Shown piece after piece: positions 8,295-14,481 of a stretch of 16,895 bases of DNA; position 1 is the stretch's first letter; every line of letters starts with the position of its first letter. Both the position numbers and the translations under genes were made by a program. Under the pieces are notes generated by a model, which saw nothing but the letters and a program-made list of their open reading frames with translations, searched no databases and was not told the origin of the DNA. The DNA is from Parcubacteria group bacterium GW2011_GWC1_41_7 (GTDB lineage Bacteria > Patescibacteriota > Minisyncoccia > UBA6257 > HR35), in NCBI GenBank assembly GCA_000997465.1, contig LCBW01000019.1, positions 1-16,895 on the forward strand. Reading direction: 5' to 3'.

Positions 8295-8333
8295 CGGCTC
8301 ATTTTAAAAAGTATATCAATAGAAATCAAACCA

Positions 8334-9011
8334 ATGATAAAAATTAAAAATTTATACAAAACGTATCATAGCGGAGGAGTTGATACCGAGGTATTGAAAA
8401 ATATTTCTTTTGAAATTCCAGGGGGTCAATTTATTGCAATCATCGGCCCATCGGGAGCTGGGAAGTCAACGTTGTTGTATCAAATGGGGCTTTTGGATAC
8501 CCCAAGCTCTGGGTCAATTTTGATTAATAACAAAGAGGTTTCCAATTTAAATGAAAGCGAAGAAACTAAATTCCGGCTTCATAATTTTGGATTTATTTTT
8601 CAAGATTATGGATTGATTCCGGAATTTACTGCAGAGGAAAATATTATGCTTTCTGCCTTGATGCTTGATATGTCTCGCGAGGAAATTCGAACGTATATTC
8701 AAGAGCTTGGCGTATTACTTGAGATACAACATGTATTGCACCATGTCCCGAGCCAGCTTTCTGGTGGAGAGCAACAGCGTGTGAGTATTGCGCGGGCAGT
8801 TGTAAAGCGCCCAAAAATTTTATTTGCCGATGAGCCGACTGCGTCGCTTGATACTAAACGATCGCGCGAGGTTATTGATATTTTAAGAAAATTGAATAAG
8901 CAGGGTCAAACGATTGTCATGATTACGCATGAGAATGAATATGCTCAGCTTGCAGATCGCATTGTTGAGCTGAGAGATGGCGAGATTGTGAAAGATACAA
9001 TTTTAAAATAA
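8334..9011 (+). CDS. ABC transporter ATPase, LolD/MacB-N type
   Basis: A complete 225-residue ATP-binding subunit. Walker [10 protein letters not shown] at 38-46, Q-loop Gln90 (FIFQDYGL), signature LSGGEQ at 142-147, Walker B ILFADEPT at 162-169, D-loop SLD at 171-173, H-loop His199. Length and motif spacing fit the LolD/MacB/FtsE branch that drives FtsX-type permeases, so it pairs with the upstream permease and adaptor remnant. ATG 8334 sits 39 nt after element B1; no strong SD is seen. It is flanked on both sides by family B elements. The transported substrate is unknown. Confidence 0.95.
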   Translation: MIKIKNLYKTYHSGGVDTEVLKNISFEIPGGQFIAIIGPSGAGKSTLLYQMGLLDTPSSGSILINNKEVSNLNESEETKFRLHNFGFIFQDYGLIPEFTAEENIMLSALMLDMSREEIRTYIQELGVLLEIQHVLHHVPSQLSGGEQQRVSIARAVVKRPKILFADEPTASLDTKRSREVIDILRKLNKQGQTIVMITHENEYAQLADRIVELRDGEIVKDTILK

Positions 9012-9020
9012 AAAAGGTTG

Positions 9021-9160
9021 ATTATGATATATTCAGCGACACACTCGCGTTTCCCAGCGTGAAACGCTTCGTTTGTCGTCGCGCTTCGCTCTGCCGCAGC
9101 TAAAGCTTTCGGCAACCATGCCCGCTTTCGCGCTCCTCGAGTCGCTTCATATATCATAAT
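9021..9160 (+). repeat. Palindromic element family B, copy B2
   Basis: Begins 10 nt after the ATPase stop codon. Outer arms 9021-9040 and 9141-9160 match at 18 of 20 positions (ATTATGATATAT plus AGCGAC). The core aligns throughout with B1: TCAGCGACAC, a 7-bp hairpin GCGTTTC/GAAACGC at the place where B1 has GCATTTC/GAAATGC, then GTCGCGCTTCGCTCTGCC, GCTTTCGGCAACCATGCCCGCT and GCGCTCCTCGAGTC. The A-T to G-C change in the small hairpin is compensated on both sides. Confidence 0.87.
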
Positions 9161-9178
9161 TAGCCATTCGTTGTATTC

Positions 9179-9997
9179 ATGCGTCAAGATAACATTAAGA
9201 ATTTTCAGAAAATTGTGTGGGGGTTTTATAAAAAAGAAAAAAGAGATTTTCCGTGGAGAAGGACAAGAAATCCGTATTTTATCCTGGTATCTGAAATGAT
9301 GCTACAGCAAACACAAGTTGCGAGGGTAGAAAAGAAATACAGCGAATTTTTAAAAATATTTCCTACGCTACAAGAATTATCAAAAGCACCTCTATCGCGT
9401 GTGCTTATTGCGTGGCAAGGACTTGGCTATAATAGGCGGGCGCTTTATCTACATCAGGCCGCAAGAGAAATAGTTAAAAGATACAATGGCAAAATTCCGC
9501 GCGATATGAAAACGCTACAATCCATAAAAGGGGTCGGACAATCAACCGCAGGAGGCATCTGCGCGTTTGCGTATAATGCACCGGTTGTATTTATTGAAAC
9601 AAATATCCGTAGAATTTTTTTATATCACTTTTTTAGGGGTAAACAAAATATATCGGACAAAGAACTTCTGCTGTTTATTGCAAAAAGCTTGGATAGAGAA
9701 CATCCTCGGGAGTGGTACTTTGCTTTAATGGATTATGGAGCACATTTGAGTGTTTTAAAAGATAATCCAAATAAAAAAAGCAAACATTACGCAGTGCAAT
9801 CAAAATTTAAAGGATCTAAAAGGCAGATACGCGGGAAAATTATTCGCTATGTGATAAAAAATAAAAGCGTTTCGTACAGCATGCTTCAAAATCATCTAAA
9901 ATGTGAAGGTGCAGTATTGGAAGCAATCATCAAACAAATGCAAAAAGAGCGCATGGTTACAGTAAAAAGGGGAAAAATATTTTTACCTACAATGTAG
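9179..9997 (+). CDS. mutY: MutY-like A/G-specific adenine glycosylase lacking iron-sulfur ligands
   Basis: A 272-residue HhH-GPD DNA glycosylase. Evidence: PW at 25-26, the MutY signature SEMMLQQTQV at 38-47 with the expected catalytic Glu39, WQGLGYNRRA, and the hairpin-helix-hairpin KGVGQSTAG at 117-125. Ser122 marks MutY rather than Nth, which has Lys there. Where E. coli MutY has catalytic Asp138 (LDGNVKR) this protein has Glu140 (IETNIRR). The C-x6-C-x2-C-x5-C cluster loop is absent; the region reads NPNKKSKHYAVQSKF and the whole protein has only Cys128 and Cys242. No NUDIX-like 8-oxoG domain follows; the last 55 residues look like a winged helix. It would remove adenine opposite 8-oxoguanine. 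The start is 19 nt after element B2, without SD. Confidence 0.85.
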   Translation: MRQDNIKNFQKIVWGFYKKEKRDFPWRRTRNPYFILVSEMMLQQTQVARVEKKYSEFLKIFPTLQELSKAPLSRVLIAWQGLGYNRRALYLHQAAREIVKRYNGKIPRDMKTLQSIKGVGQSTAGGICAFAYNAPVVFIETNIRRIFLYHFFRGKQNISDKELLLFIAKSLDREHPREWYFALMDYGAHLSVLKDNPNKKSKHYAVQSKFKGSKRQIRGKIIRYVIKNKSVSYSMLQNHLKCEGAVLEAIIKQMQKERMVTVKRGKIFLPTM

Positions 9998-9999
9998 AT

Positions 10000-10105
10000 T
10001 TCTAAAATAATATCCTGAACGAAATTCGGGTAGGCTTGGTGGTGTGAGCTTGAGCATAGCGAAAGCCACACTAGGCGCATTGAGAGAAGGATATTATTTT
10101 AGGAA
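10000..10105 (-). repeat. Palindromic element family A, inverted copy A4
   Basis: Arms 10000-10016 and 10088-10105 pair over 17 bases with one bulge (TTCTAAAATAATATCCT against AGGATATTATTTTAGGAA). Read on the minus strand, the core contains CAATGCGCC, a hairpin GTGTGGCTT/AAGCTCACAC, then AAGCCTACCCGAATTTCGTTC, matching the other family A cores in order. It lies 2 nt after the mutY-like stop codon, in the opposite orientation to the other three copies. Confidence 0.78.
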
Positions 10106-10143
10106 TCATTTAAGCGCAGAGACACTCTTTTATTTCATGGCGT

Positions 10144-10149
10144 TATAAT
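10144..10149 (+). promoter_or_regulatory. -10 box of ilvE, near-leaderless
   Basis: A perfect TATAAT ends 10 nt before the ATG at 10160, so the mRNA leader would be only about 3-5 nt. No recognisable SD precedes the ATG, and the -35 region is a weak match. This repeats the arrangement seen at the P-type ATPase. Confidence 0.5.
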
Positions 10150-10159
10150 AAGCAATAAG

Positions 10160-11071
10160 ATGTTACATGCATACTTTGAAGGGAAAATAGTTCCTGAGCA
10201 AGAGGCACTTGTTCATATTAAAACAAACTCGCTTCATTACGGCACGGCGGTATTTGAAGGAATACGAGGGTATTTCAATCCAGAAAAGAAAAATACTGGC
10301 ATTTTGTTTGCAAAAGAGCACTACACTCGGCTACTCAAGAGTGCGGAAGGGCTTTTTATGCAGGTACATAAAAATCCCCAAGAACTTGTTGAAATTACTC
10401 GTCAGCTTATTCGAAATAGCGAAGTATATGAAGATGTATATATTCGACCGCTTGTGTATTTTCGTGATGTAGCAGTTGTTCCAAAATTGCACGACTATAC
10501 GCCTGAAATTTCTATTCTTTTATATAAATTAGGAAAATATTTAGATACATCGCGCGGCATAAGAGCTGGAGTTTCTACGTATCGCAGAAATGATGATAAT
10601 GCCGTTCCTACGGGCATAAAAGTATGCGGATCGTATGTAAATTCAGCGCTTGCAAAAACCGAAAGCGTTAAAAATGGATTTGATGAGGCAATTTTACTCA
10701 ACAGTAGGGGATCGGTTGCAGAGGGTTCAGGGGAAAACATATTTTTGGTAAAAAACGGAAAAATAATCACACCGGACTTATCCCAGCATATTTTGCCGGG
10801 GTTAACGCGCTCTGCAATACTTTCTATTGCACGGCAAGAGGGCATTGCGGATATTGAAGAGCGACAGGTTGCGCGCGGAGAACTATATAACGCAGATGAG
10901 ATATTTTTAACCGGAACAGCGGCTGAAATCACACCGGTTATTGAGGTTGATCGGAAAAAAATTGGAAGTGGAGAAGTGGGGAGAGTAACCGCGCAACTCC
11001 AGAAGATTTATTTTGATGCGGTAAGAGGAAAAAATGAAAAATATAATACTTGGTTAACGATGGTATTTTGA
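10160..11071 (+). CDS. ilvE: Branched-chain amino acid aminotransferase
   Basis: A 303-residue fold-type IV PLP enzyme of full IlvE length. It transfers the amino group between glutamate and the keto acids of Leu, Ile and Val. Key parts: HYGTAVFEGIRGY at 27-39, YIRPLVYF at 94-101, the PLP-binding Lys154 in GIKVCGSYVNS, Glu188 in VAEGSGENIF, ILPGLTRSAI with Arg217, and the phosphate-binding TGTAAEITPV at 251-260. These also fit the wider class (D-amino acid aminotransferase, ADC lyase), but the YIRP and GTAAEITPV segments favour IlvE. No other branched-chain biosynthesis genes are nearby, so in this setting it may serve interconversion of imported amino or keto acids. It lies between element A4 and element A2. 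Confidence 0.93.
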   Translation: MLHAYFEGKIVPEQEALVHIKTNSLHYGTAVFEGIRGYFNPEKKNTGILFAKEHYTRLLKSAEGLFMQVHKNPQELVEITRQLIRNSEVYEDVYIRPLVYFRDVAVVPKLHDYTPEISILLYKLGKYLDTSRGIRAGVSTYRRNDDNAVPTGIKVCGSYVNSALAKTESVKNGFDEAILLNSRGSVAEGSGENIFLVKNGKIITPDLSQHILPGLTRSAILSIARQEGIADIEERQVARGELYNADEIFLTGTAAEITPVIEVDRKKIGSGEVGRVTAQLQKIYFDAVRGKNEKYNTWLTMVF

Positions 11072-11188
11072 GATATTTCTAAAATATGTATTTCTTACTC
11101 AATGTGCCAGTTTGGCGGCAACAGAGTTGCCACTCAAACAAGCCATACCTACCCAAATTTCGCTCGAAATAATATTTTCAGAAATATC
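11072..11188 (+). repeat. Palindromic element family A, copy A2
   Basis: The left arm starts on the base after the ilvE stop codon. Arms 11072-11094 and 11166-11188 pair over 22 bases with two single-base bulges (GATATTTCT, AAAATAT, TATTTC blocks). The core has CAATGTGCCAGTTTGGC, a perfect 6-bp hairpin GGCAAC/GTTGCC whose sequence differs from the hairpins in A1 and A3, then CTCAAACAAGCC, ATACCTACCCAAATTTCGCTC. After the element, 11189-11290 is AT-rich without any gene; it probably holds the promoter of the small ORF. Confidence 0.88.
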
Positions 11189-11290
11189 CCCGCGCATGAG
11201 TATTTTCACAATATATACATATATTTTTCAAAATGGAAATAAAATATATATAGAAAAATAAGGTTCGTTCATTAATTTTTTCAAAAGAAA

Positions 11291-11386
11291 ATGGCAAAAG
11301 GAAGAGACAAGCAGAAAAAAGAAAAGAAAAAGGTAAAAGGGTGGAAAAAGACATCCGGCGCTCCGAGCAAGGATTCTACAAAATAG
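11291..11386 (+). CDS. 31-residue lysine-rich small protein
   Basis: ATG 11291 to TAG 11384-11386. The peptide starts MAKGRDKQKKEKKKVKGW and ends SGAPSKDSTK, with 12 lysines and strong positive charge; no membrane segment. An intrinsic terminator lies about 45 nt downstream, so the unit looks like an independently transcribed small gene. Short basic peptides beginning MAKGRD are something I associate with Parcubacteria genomes, but I do not know a function; binding to RNA, DNA or ribosomes would fit the charge. It could also be a chance ORF, though the non-random composition and terminator argue against that. Confidence 0.6.
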   Translation: MAKGRDKQKKEKKKVKGWKKTSGAPSKDSTK

Positions 11387-11431
11387 AAACCTTTTTGAAA
11401 GGAATCAGGAGCACTTAAAGAATTGTAAGAA

Positions 11432-11456
11432 ACAGGGCGCCATACAAGCGCCTTGT
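11432..11456 (+). terminator. Intrinsic terminator after the small lysine-rich gene
   Basis: Stem ACAGGGCGC / GCGCCTTGT (9 pairs, one G-T) with a 7-nt loop, followed by a T-rich stretch (TTGCTTGTTGTT). It lies downstream of the 31-residue ORF and upstream of the qng1-like gene promoter. Confidence 0.65.
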
Positions 11457-11501
11457 TTGCTTGTTGTTATCGTATGGAGGTATATTCATACTATATAGGC
11501 A

Positions 11502-11530
11502 TTAGTTGTCAAGTTGTGATATTATATAAT
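11502..11530 (+). promoter_or_regulatory. Putative promoter of the queuosine-salvage gene
   Basis: A perfect TATAAT at 11525-11530 with a weak TTAGTT 17 nt upstream (11502-11507); TTGTCA at 11506-11511 is a better -35 but only 13 nt away. The start near 11537 gives a leader of about 40 nt to ATG 11576. This position also argues against the longer upstream start at 11453. Confidence 0.45.
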
Positions 11531-11575
11531 CGCGGCATCATAATTGAGTCCGCCATTGCAAAACAACAAAATTTT

Positions 11576-12493
11576 ATGATGCATACGGCAATATCGCAAA
11601 AAACAACTAAAGAAATATGCCTTTCTTCGCTGCGAAAGATTAATTTTGAATACGTTGAAGTTATTCCGCCCACCTTAGATACTATTGAAAAAATTTCAGA
11701 CATGGTATTTGAGGCGCGCAAAAATAATTTTTGGTTTTCGCAGCATGCTATTTCAAAACAACAGCTTTCTAACTTTTTATTTTTTTTGCGCGTGCTTGAT
11801 TTTCGTCTTTGGGAGCATCCTAGAAACTGGAAAGAAAAACCGCAGGATTCTTCATTTTGGGGATTGTATAAAAAAATAGAAAATATTTCAAAATTCGGAT
11901 TTTTAAAAATTGATCAAAAAGATTTTGTTTCCACGCTGTCACCACATGAAAGCACGCCGCTTGCCATAGCGCGGTGGAATGTATTTCAAAAAAGCAGGCA
12001 GTGGCTTTTGGAAAATTGGGAGGGGGATTTTAAAAATTTTGCGGATCACTATAAAAGTGCCGTTGATTTTTGCTTGCAGCTTTGCAGCCTAGAAAAATTT
12101 CAAGACATTACCGAAAGTGGAGTACATTTTTTGAAACCCAATCAGTTGCTATATCTTGAATATGTACTTGCGCTTGGTGATCCGTTCACGAGGAGAGAGC
12201 TTTGTTCTTTGACTGCATTTGCAGATTATAAATTGTCGCAGATGCTTCATATGTATGGGGCGCTTAGGTATAGCGACAAATTAGAAGAAACGCTTCGGAA
12301 AAATCCACTGTTGCAGGTAGGATCTCAAGAGGAGGTTGAAATTCGAGCAGGTGCGCTTCTTGCGGTTGAGATGCTGAGAGAGCAAATAGGATCTGATGTG
12401 TGCTCATACGAGGTGGATGTTGCGCTTTGGAACGGCGCGCACGGCATAGATATATCATCTCCTGTACATAGAGTGAGATCTTTATATTATTAA
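11576..12493 (+). CDS. qng1: Queuosine salvage protein, DUF2419/Qng1 family nucleosidase
   Basis: A 305-residue protein from ATG 11576. The C-terminal half carries hallmarks of the DUF2419 (potential queuosine salvage, Qng1) family: LLYLEYVLALGD, then LTAFADYKLSQMLHMYGAL at 212-230, GSQEEVEIRAGALLAVEML at 249-267, and a closing VDVALWNGAHG. The N-terminal half has NNFWFS at 50-55 and FLRVLDFRLWEHP, matching the usual N-F-W start and the helix before the active site. Family members release the base queuine from queuosine-5'-monophosphate or queuosine, with the Asp of ADY a likely active-site residue (inference). The gene is followed by element A3 and then tgt, the enzyme that puts queuine into tRNA. 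An in-frame TTG at 11453 would add 41 residues, but it lies upstream of the promoter and inside a terminator. Confidence 0.87.
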   Translation: MMHTAISQKTTKEICLSSLRKINFEYVEVIPPTLDTIEKISDMVFEARKNNFWFSQHAISKQQLSNFLFFLRVLDFRLWEHPRNWKEKPQDSSFWGLYKKIENISKFGFLKIDQKDFVSTLSPHESTPLAIARWNVFQKSRQWLLENWEGDFKNFADHYKSAVDFCLQLCSLEKFQDITESGVHFLKPNQLLYLEYVLALGDPFTRRELCSLTAFADYKLSQMLHMYGALRYSDKLEETLRKNPLLQVGSQEEVEIRAGALLAVEMLREQIGSDVCSYEVDVALWNGAHGIDISSPVHRVRSLYY

Positions 12494-12501
12494 TGATTCC
12501 A

Positions 12502-12612
12502 GTTTTTAAAAATAGATCTTTCGTTCAATATGCCAAGTTTGGCGGTCGCTTTGCGACCGCTCAAACAAGCCATACCTACCCAAATTTCTCTCAAGATACT
12601 ATTTTTAAAAAC
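12502..12612 (+). repeat. Palindromic element family A, copy A3
   Basis: Arms 12502-12520 and 12593-12612 pair over 19 bases with one bulge (GTTTTTAAAAATAG plus ATCTT). The core has CAATATGCCAAGTTTGGC, a perfect 8-bp hairpin GCGGTCGC/GCGACCGC with loop TTT, CTCAAACAAGCC, and ATACCTACCCAAATTTC. It starts 9 nt after the qng1 stop codon. A short promoter-like TATAGA (about 12656-12661) lies between the element and tgt ATG 12670. Confidence 0.88.
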
Positions 12613-12669
12613 TTACATATAAACTATTGCGTTTTTCTTATTTGTTTTTTGGTTTTATAGAAAAATCAA

Positions 12670-13908
12670 ATGTTTCAGTTTCGTATTACAAAAAAAGATA
12701 AAAAAAGCAGAGCACGTATGGGAGTACTACGCACTCCACATGGGGCGGTGCATACGCCTGCGTTTGTGCCAGTTGGGACGAAGGCGGCACTTCGCGGCAT
12801 TTCGTTTGACCGCGCAAAGCAATATGGCGGAGAGATGTTTATGGTTAATACGTATCATTTGTTTCATAACGAGAGGTATAAAATTATTGGAAAATTTGGA
12901 GGGTTACACGCATATGCAAAAATTGATGCGCCGCTGATGACTGATAGCGGAGGGTTCCAGGTTTTTTCTTTGGGATTTGGATCAGAACATGGAGTTGGAA
13001 AAATTGCAGATATTTTTCCTGTCTCCGCTAAAGCTCCGGCAGGCAGGCCAAGCGAAAAAATAACCGAGTATAGAGGAAATAATTTTGTAAAAATTGACGA
13101 TACAGGGGCAACTTTTAAAAATCCGGTGAATGGACAGATGTTGTGGTTGACACCCAAAAAATCTATTGAAATTCAGCAAATACTCGGAGCTGATATTATT
13201 TTTTCTTTTGATGAATGCACCTCGCCGCTTTCTTCATATGAATATACAAAAAAAGCATTAAAGCGAACGCATACATGGGCTGAGGTTTCTTTAAAAACTT
13301 TTTACGGAAATAAACACCCCGCCGCCGCTGCGCTATGGCGCGGCAAGCAAGCGATGTTAGGGATTGTGCAGGGCGGAGAGTATGAGGATTTGCGCAAAGA
13401 GTCGGCGCAAGCCATATCGTCTTTATCGTTTTTTGGGTATGCCATTGGAGGATCTTTAGGAAAATCAAAAAATGATATGTACAGAATTTTAGATCTAACG
13501 ATTCCGCTTTTAGATGAGAAAAAAATAAAACACCTGCTTGGCATTGGGGAGGTGGACGATATATTTGAAAGTGTTGAGCGGGGGATTGATTTGTTTGATT
13601 GCGTAGCTCCTACTCGCTGGGCACGGCATGGAAGTGTGCTTACCTCAAAAGGGCGCATAAATATTCGAAACAAACAATTTTTAATAGATAAAAAACCACT
13701 AGATATACACTGTGCATGCACGGTGTGCAAAACGTACTCTCGCGCTTATATTTCCCATCTATATCGGGAAAAGGAGGTGTATGCGATTATGTTGATGACG
13801 GAGCATAATGTTGCGTGGATGCTTGATTTGATGAGGCGTATTCGATTGTCTCTGAAGGCGGGAGAATTTCAAAAATTTAAAAAACAAACTCTTCAAGGAT
13901 TTCAATGA
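12670..13908 (+). CDS. tgt: tRNA-guanine transglycosylase
   Basis: A 412-residue TIM-barrel transglycosylase that exchanges guanine 34 of GUN-anticodon tRNAs for a 7-deazaguanine base. Visible: LMTDSGGFQVFSLG with Asp92, FDECTSP with Asp181, IVQGGEYEDLR, YAIGGSLG, the nucleophile Asp310 in GIDLFDCVAPTRWARHG, and the zinc site C348-x-C350-x2-C353 with His379. Preq1-using enzymes have Val in the LAVG segment; by eye the equivalent here is Gly264 (GGSLG), as in queuine-using enzymes, which fits the neighbouring Qng1. It is about 35 residues longer than E. coli Tgt, mainly through an insertion between FSLG and ITEY (102-130, common in Parcubacterial relatives from memory) and a short one at 216-226. 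Both inserts include GC-rich palindromic DNA. All key residues are intact. Confidence 0.94.
   Translation: MFQFRITKKDKKSRARMGVLRTPHGAVHTPAFVPVGTKAALRGISFDRAKQYGGEMFMVNTYHLFHNERYKIIGKFGGLHAYAKIDAPLMTDSGGFQVFSLGFGSEHGVGKIADIFPVSAKAPAGRPSEKITEYRGNNFVKIDDTGATFKNPVNGQMLWLTPKKSIEIQQILGADIIFSFDECTSPLSSYEYTKKALKRTHTWAEVSLKTFYGNKHPAAAALWRGKQAMLGIVQGGEYEDLRKESAQAISSLSFFGYAIGGSLGKSKNDMYRILDLTIPLLDEKKIKHLLGIGEVDDIFESVERGIDLFDCVAPTRWARHGSVLTSKGRINIRNKQFLIDKKPLDIHCACTVCKTYSRAYISHLYREKEVYAIMLMTEHNVAWMLDLMRRIRLSLKAGEFQKFKKQTLQGFQ
13018..13049 (+). repeat. GC-rich palindromic segment inside tgt
   Basis: The stretch encodes residues 117-127 (PVSAKAPAGRP) in the variable loop of Tgt. CCTGTC at 13018-13023 pairs with GGCAGG at 13039-13044 (one G-T), enclosing CCGCTAAAGCTCCGG, itself partly palindromic. 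GCTAAAGCT is also present in the core of element B2 next to CGGC. It reads as a small in-frame insertion with base composition unlike the flanks. A second GC-rich patch with GCCGC/GCGGC lies at 13321-13344. Homology to family B is uncertain because the match is short. Confidence 0.4.
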
Positions 13909-13927
13909 GTAGCTGTATGTTCATAAT

Positions 13928-13956
13928 TTGACATTACATTAAAAAGATTTTATAGT
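13928..13956 (+). promoter_or_regulatory. Consensus promoter of the 140-residue gene
   Basis: A perfect TTGACA (13928-13933), 17 nt, TATAGT (13951-13956): the best sigma-70 promoter in the window. The start near 13963 gives a 23-nt leader carrying a strong SD. Such a textbook arrangement is unlike the neighbouring genes. Confidence 0.75.
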
Positions 13957-13975
13957 TTTATCAGCTCACTGCTAC

Positions 13976-13980
13976 GGAGG
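13976..13980 (+). promoter_or_regulatory. Strong Shine-Dalgarno site (GGAGG)
   Basis: GGAGG ends 5 nt before the ATG at 13986 and fixes that start. Most other genes in the window have no recognisable SD, so this one stands out. Confidence 0.75.
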
Positions 13981-13985
13981 AAGCT

Positions 13986-14408
13986 ATGGTAGACTACGCA
14001 GCGTTGTTCATTGCTATATGTGCACTCGCTCTAGCGATTGCACACGTTGCGTGCACGATTACGCAACGGCGACACATTCAACGTCTGGAACGTCTAACGT
14101 CTGATGGACAATACGTCAATCTGGGCTGGTCCTTTGTGGGCCCTGTCTGGATCTGCTTTGATGGCATAGGGGAGACACAGGTGAACTCCCCGGACGAGAA
14201 GTTACTGCTTGAGTATATCGTTGACGCGTGGCCCCTGATGGTCATCATGAGACGCGCAAACGTCTCGGCAGTTATGATAACCGATTTGTCCGTGTTTGCC
14301 GATGCGATAGAGGTGCTTGCGGTGGATTGGGATCGCCCGAGCATCACGGTGCGCATCTGCGGACCCGAAAATCGGTTGCCGCTTCCGTCTACGCCCATCG
14401 TCGCCTGA
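13986..14408 (+). CDS. Unrecognised membrane-anchored protein, probably acquired
   Basis: A 140-residue protein that I do not recognise. Residues 4-27 form one hydrophobic segment (YAALFIAICALALAIAHVAC), followed by a basic stretch TQRRHIQRLERL and a soluble domain of about 105 residues with alternating hydrophobic strands (YVNLGWSFVGPVWICF, AWPLMVIMRRANVSAVMI, SITVRICG). This suggests a membrane-tethered beta-rich domain. Codon use differs from the neighbours: many GTC, CTG, ACG and CGC codons and a clearly higher GC content than tgt or hrcA. With a consensus promoter and SD of its own and a structured GC-rich stretch after it, the gene looks horizontally acquired (inference). It interrupts no operon. 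Confidence 0.72.
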   Translation: MVDYAALFIAICALALAIAHVACTITQRRHIQRLERLTSDGQYVNLGWSFVGPVWICFDGIGETQVNSPDEKLLLEYIVDAWPLMVIMRRANVSAVMITDLSVFADAIEVLAVDWDRPSITVRICGPENRLPLPSTPIVA

Positions 14409-14417
14409 AGAACGTTA

Positions 14418-14481
14418 GCTTGCGGCACCTTAGATGTATCGCTACGCGATATCATCGCTACTTTCGCTTCGCGAACGTAGC
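14418..14481 (+). other. Tandem hairpins after the acquired gene
   Basis: Two adjoining stem-loops: 14433-14456 (GATG+TATCGC / GCGATA+CATC, one bulged base) and 14457-14481 (GCTAC..TTCGC / GCGAA..GTAGC). Just before them GCTTGCGGC (14418-14426) is the exact complement of GCCGCAAGC at 14601-14609. A T-rich stretch begins near 14493, so the second hairpin might also end transcription of the upstream gene. No protein gene is seen in 14409-14741. Confidence 0.5.

Noticed and set aside
8126..9187. Similar minus-strand peptides (RAWLPKALAEAE type) in B1 and B2
   Set aside because: The similarity follows from the shared palindromic core; changes between copies track stem pairing rather than codon positions, and neither has a start signal or promoter.
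11453..11575. TTG start at 11453 for the qng1-like gene
   Set aside because: It overlaps the terminator of the small gene and lies upstream of the TATAAT box; family similarity begins well after Met 11576.
3416..12612. CRISPR array or integron attC array as explanation of family A
   Set aside because: Copies are kilobases apart, occur in both orientations, have no spacers, and no Cas or integrase gene is present. No transposase or reverse transcriptase is encoded in the window either.
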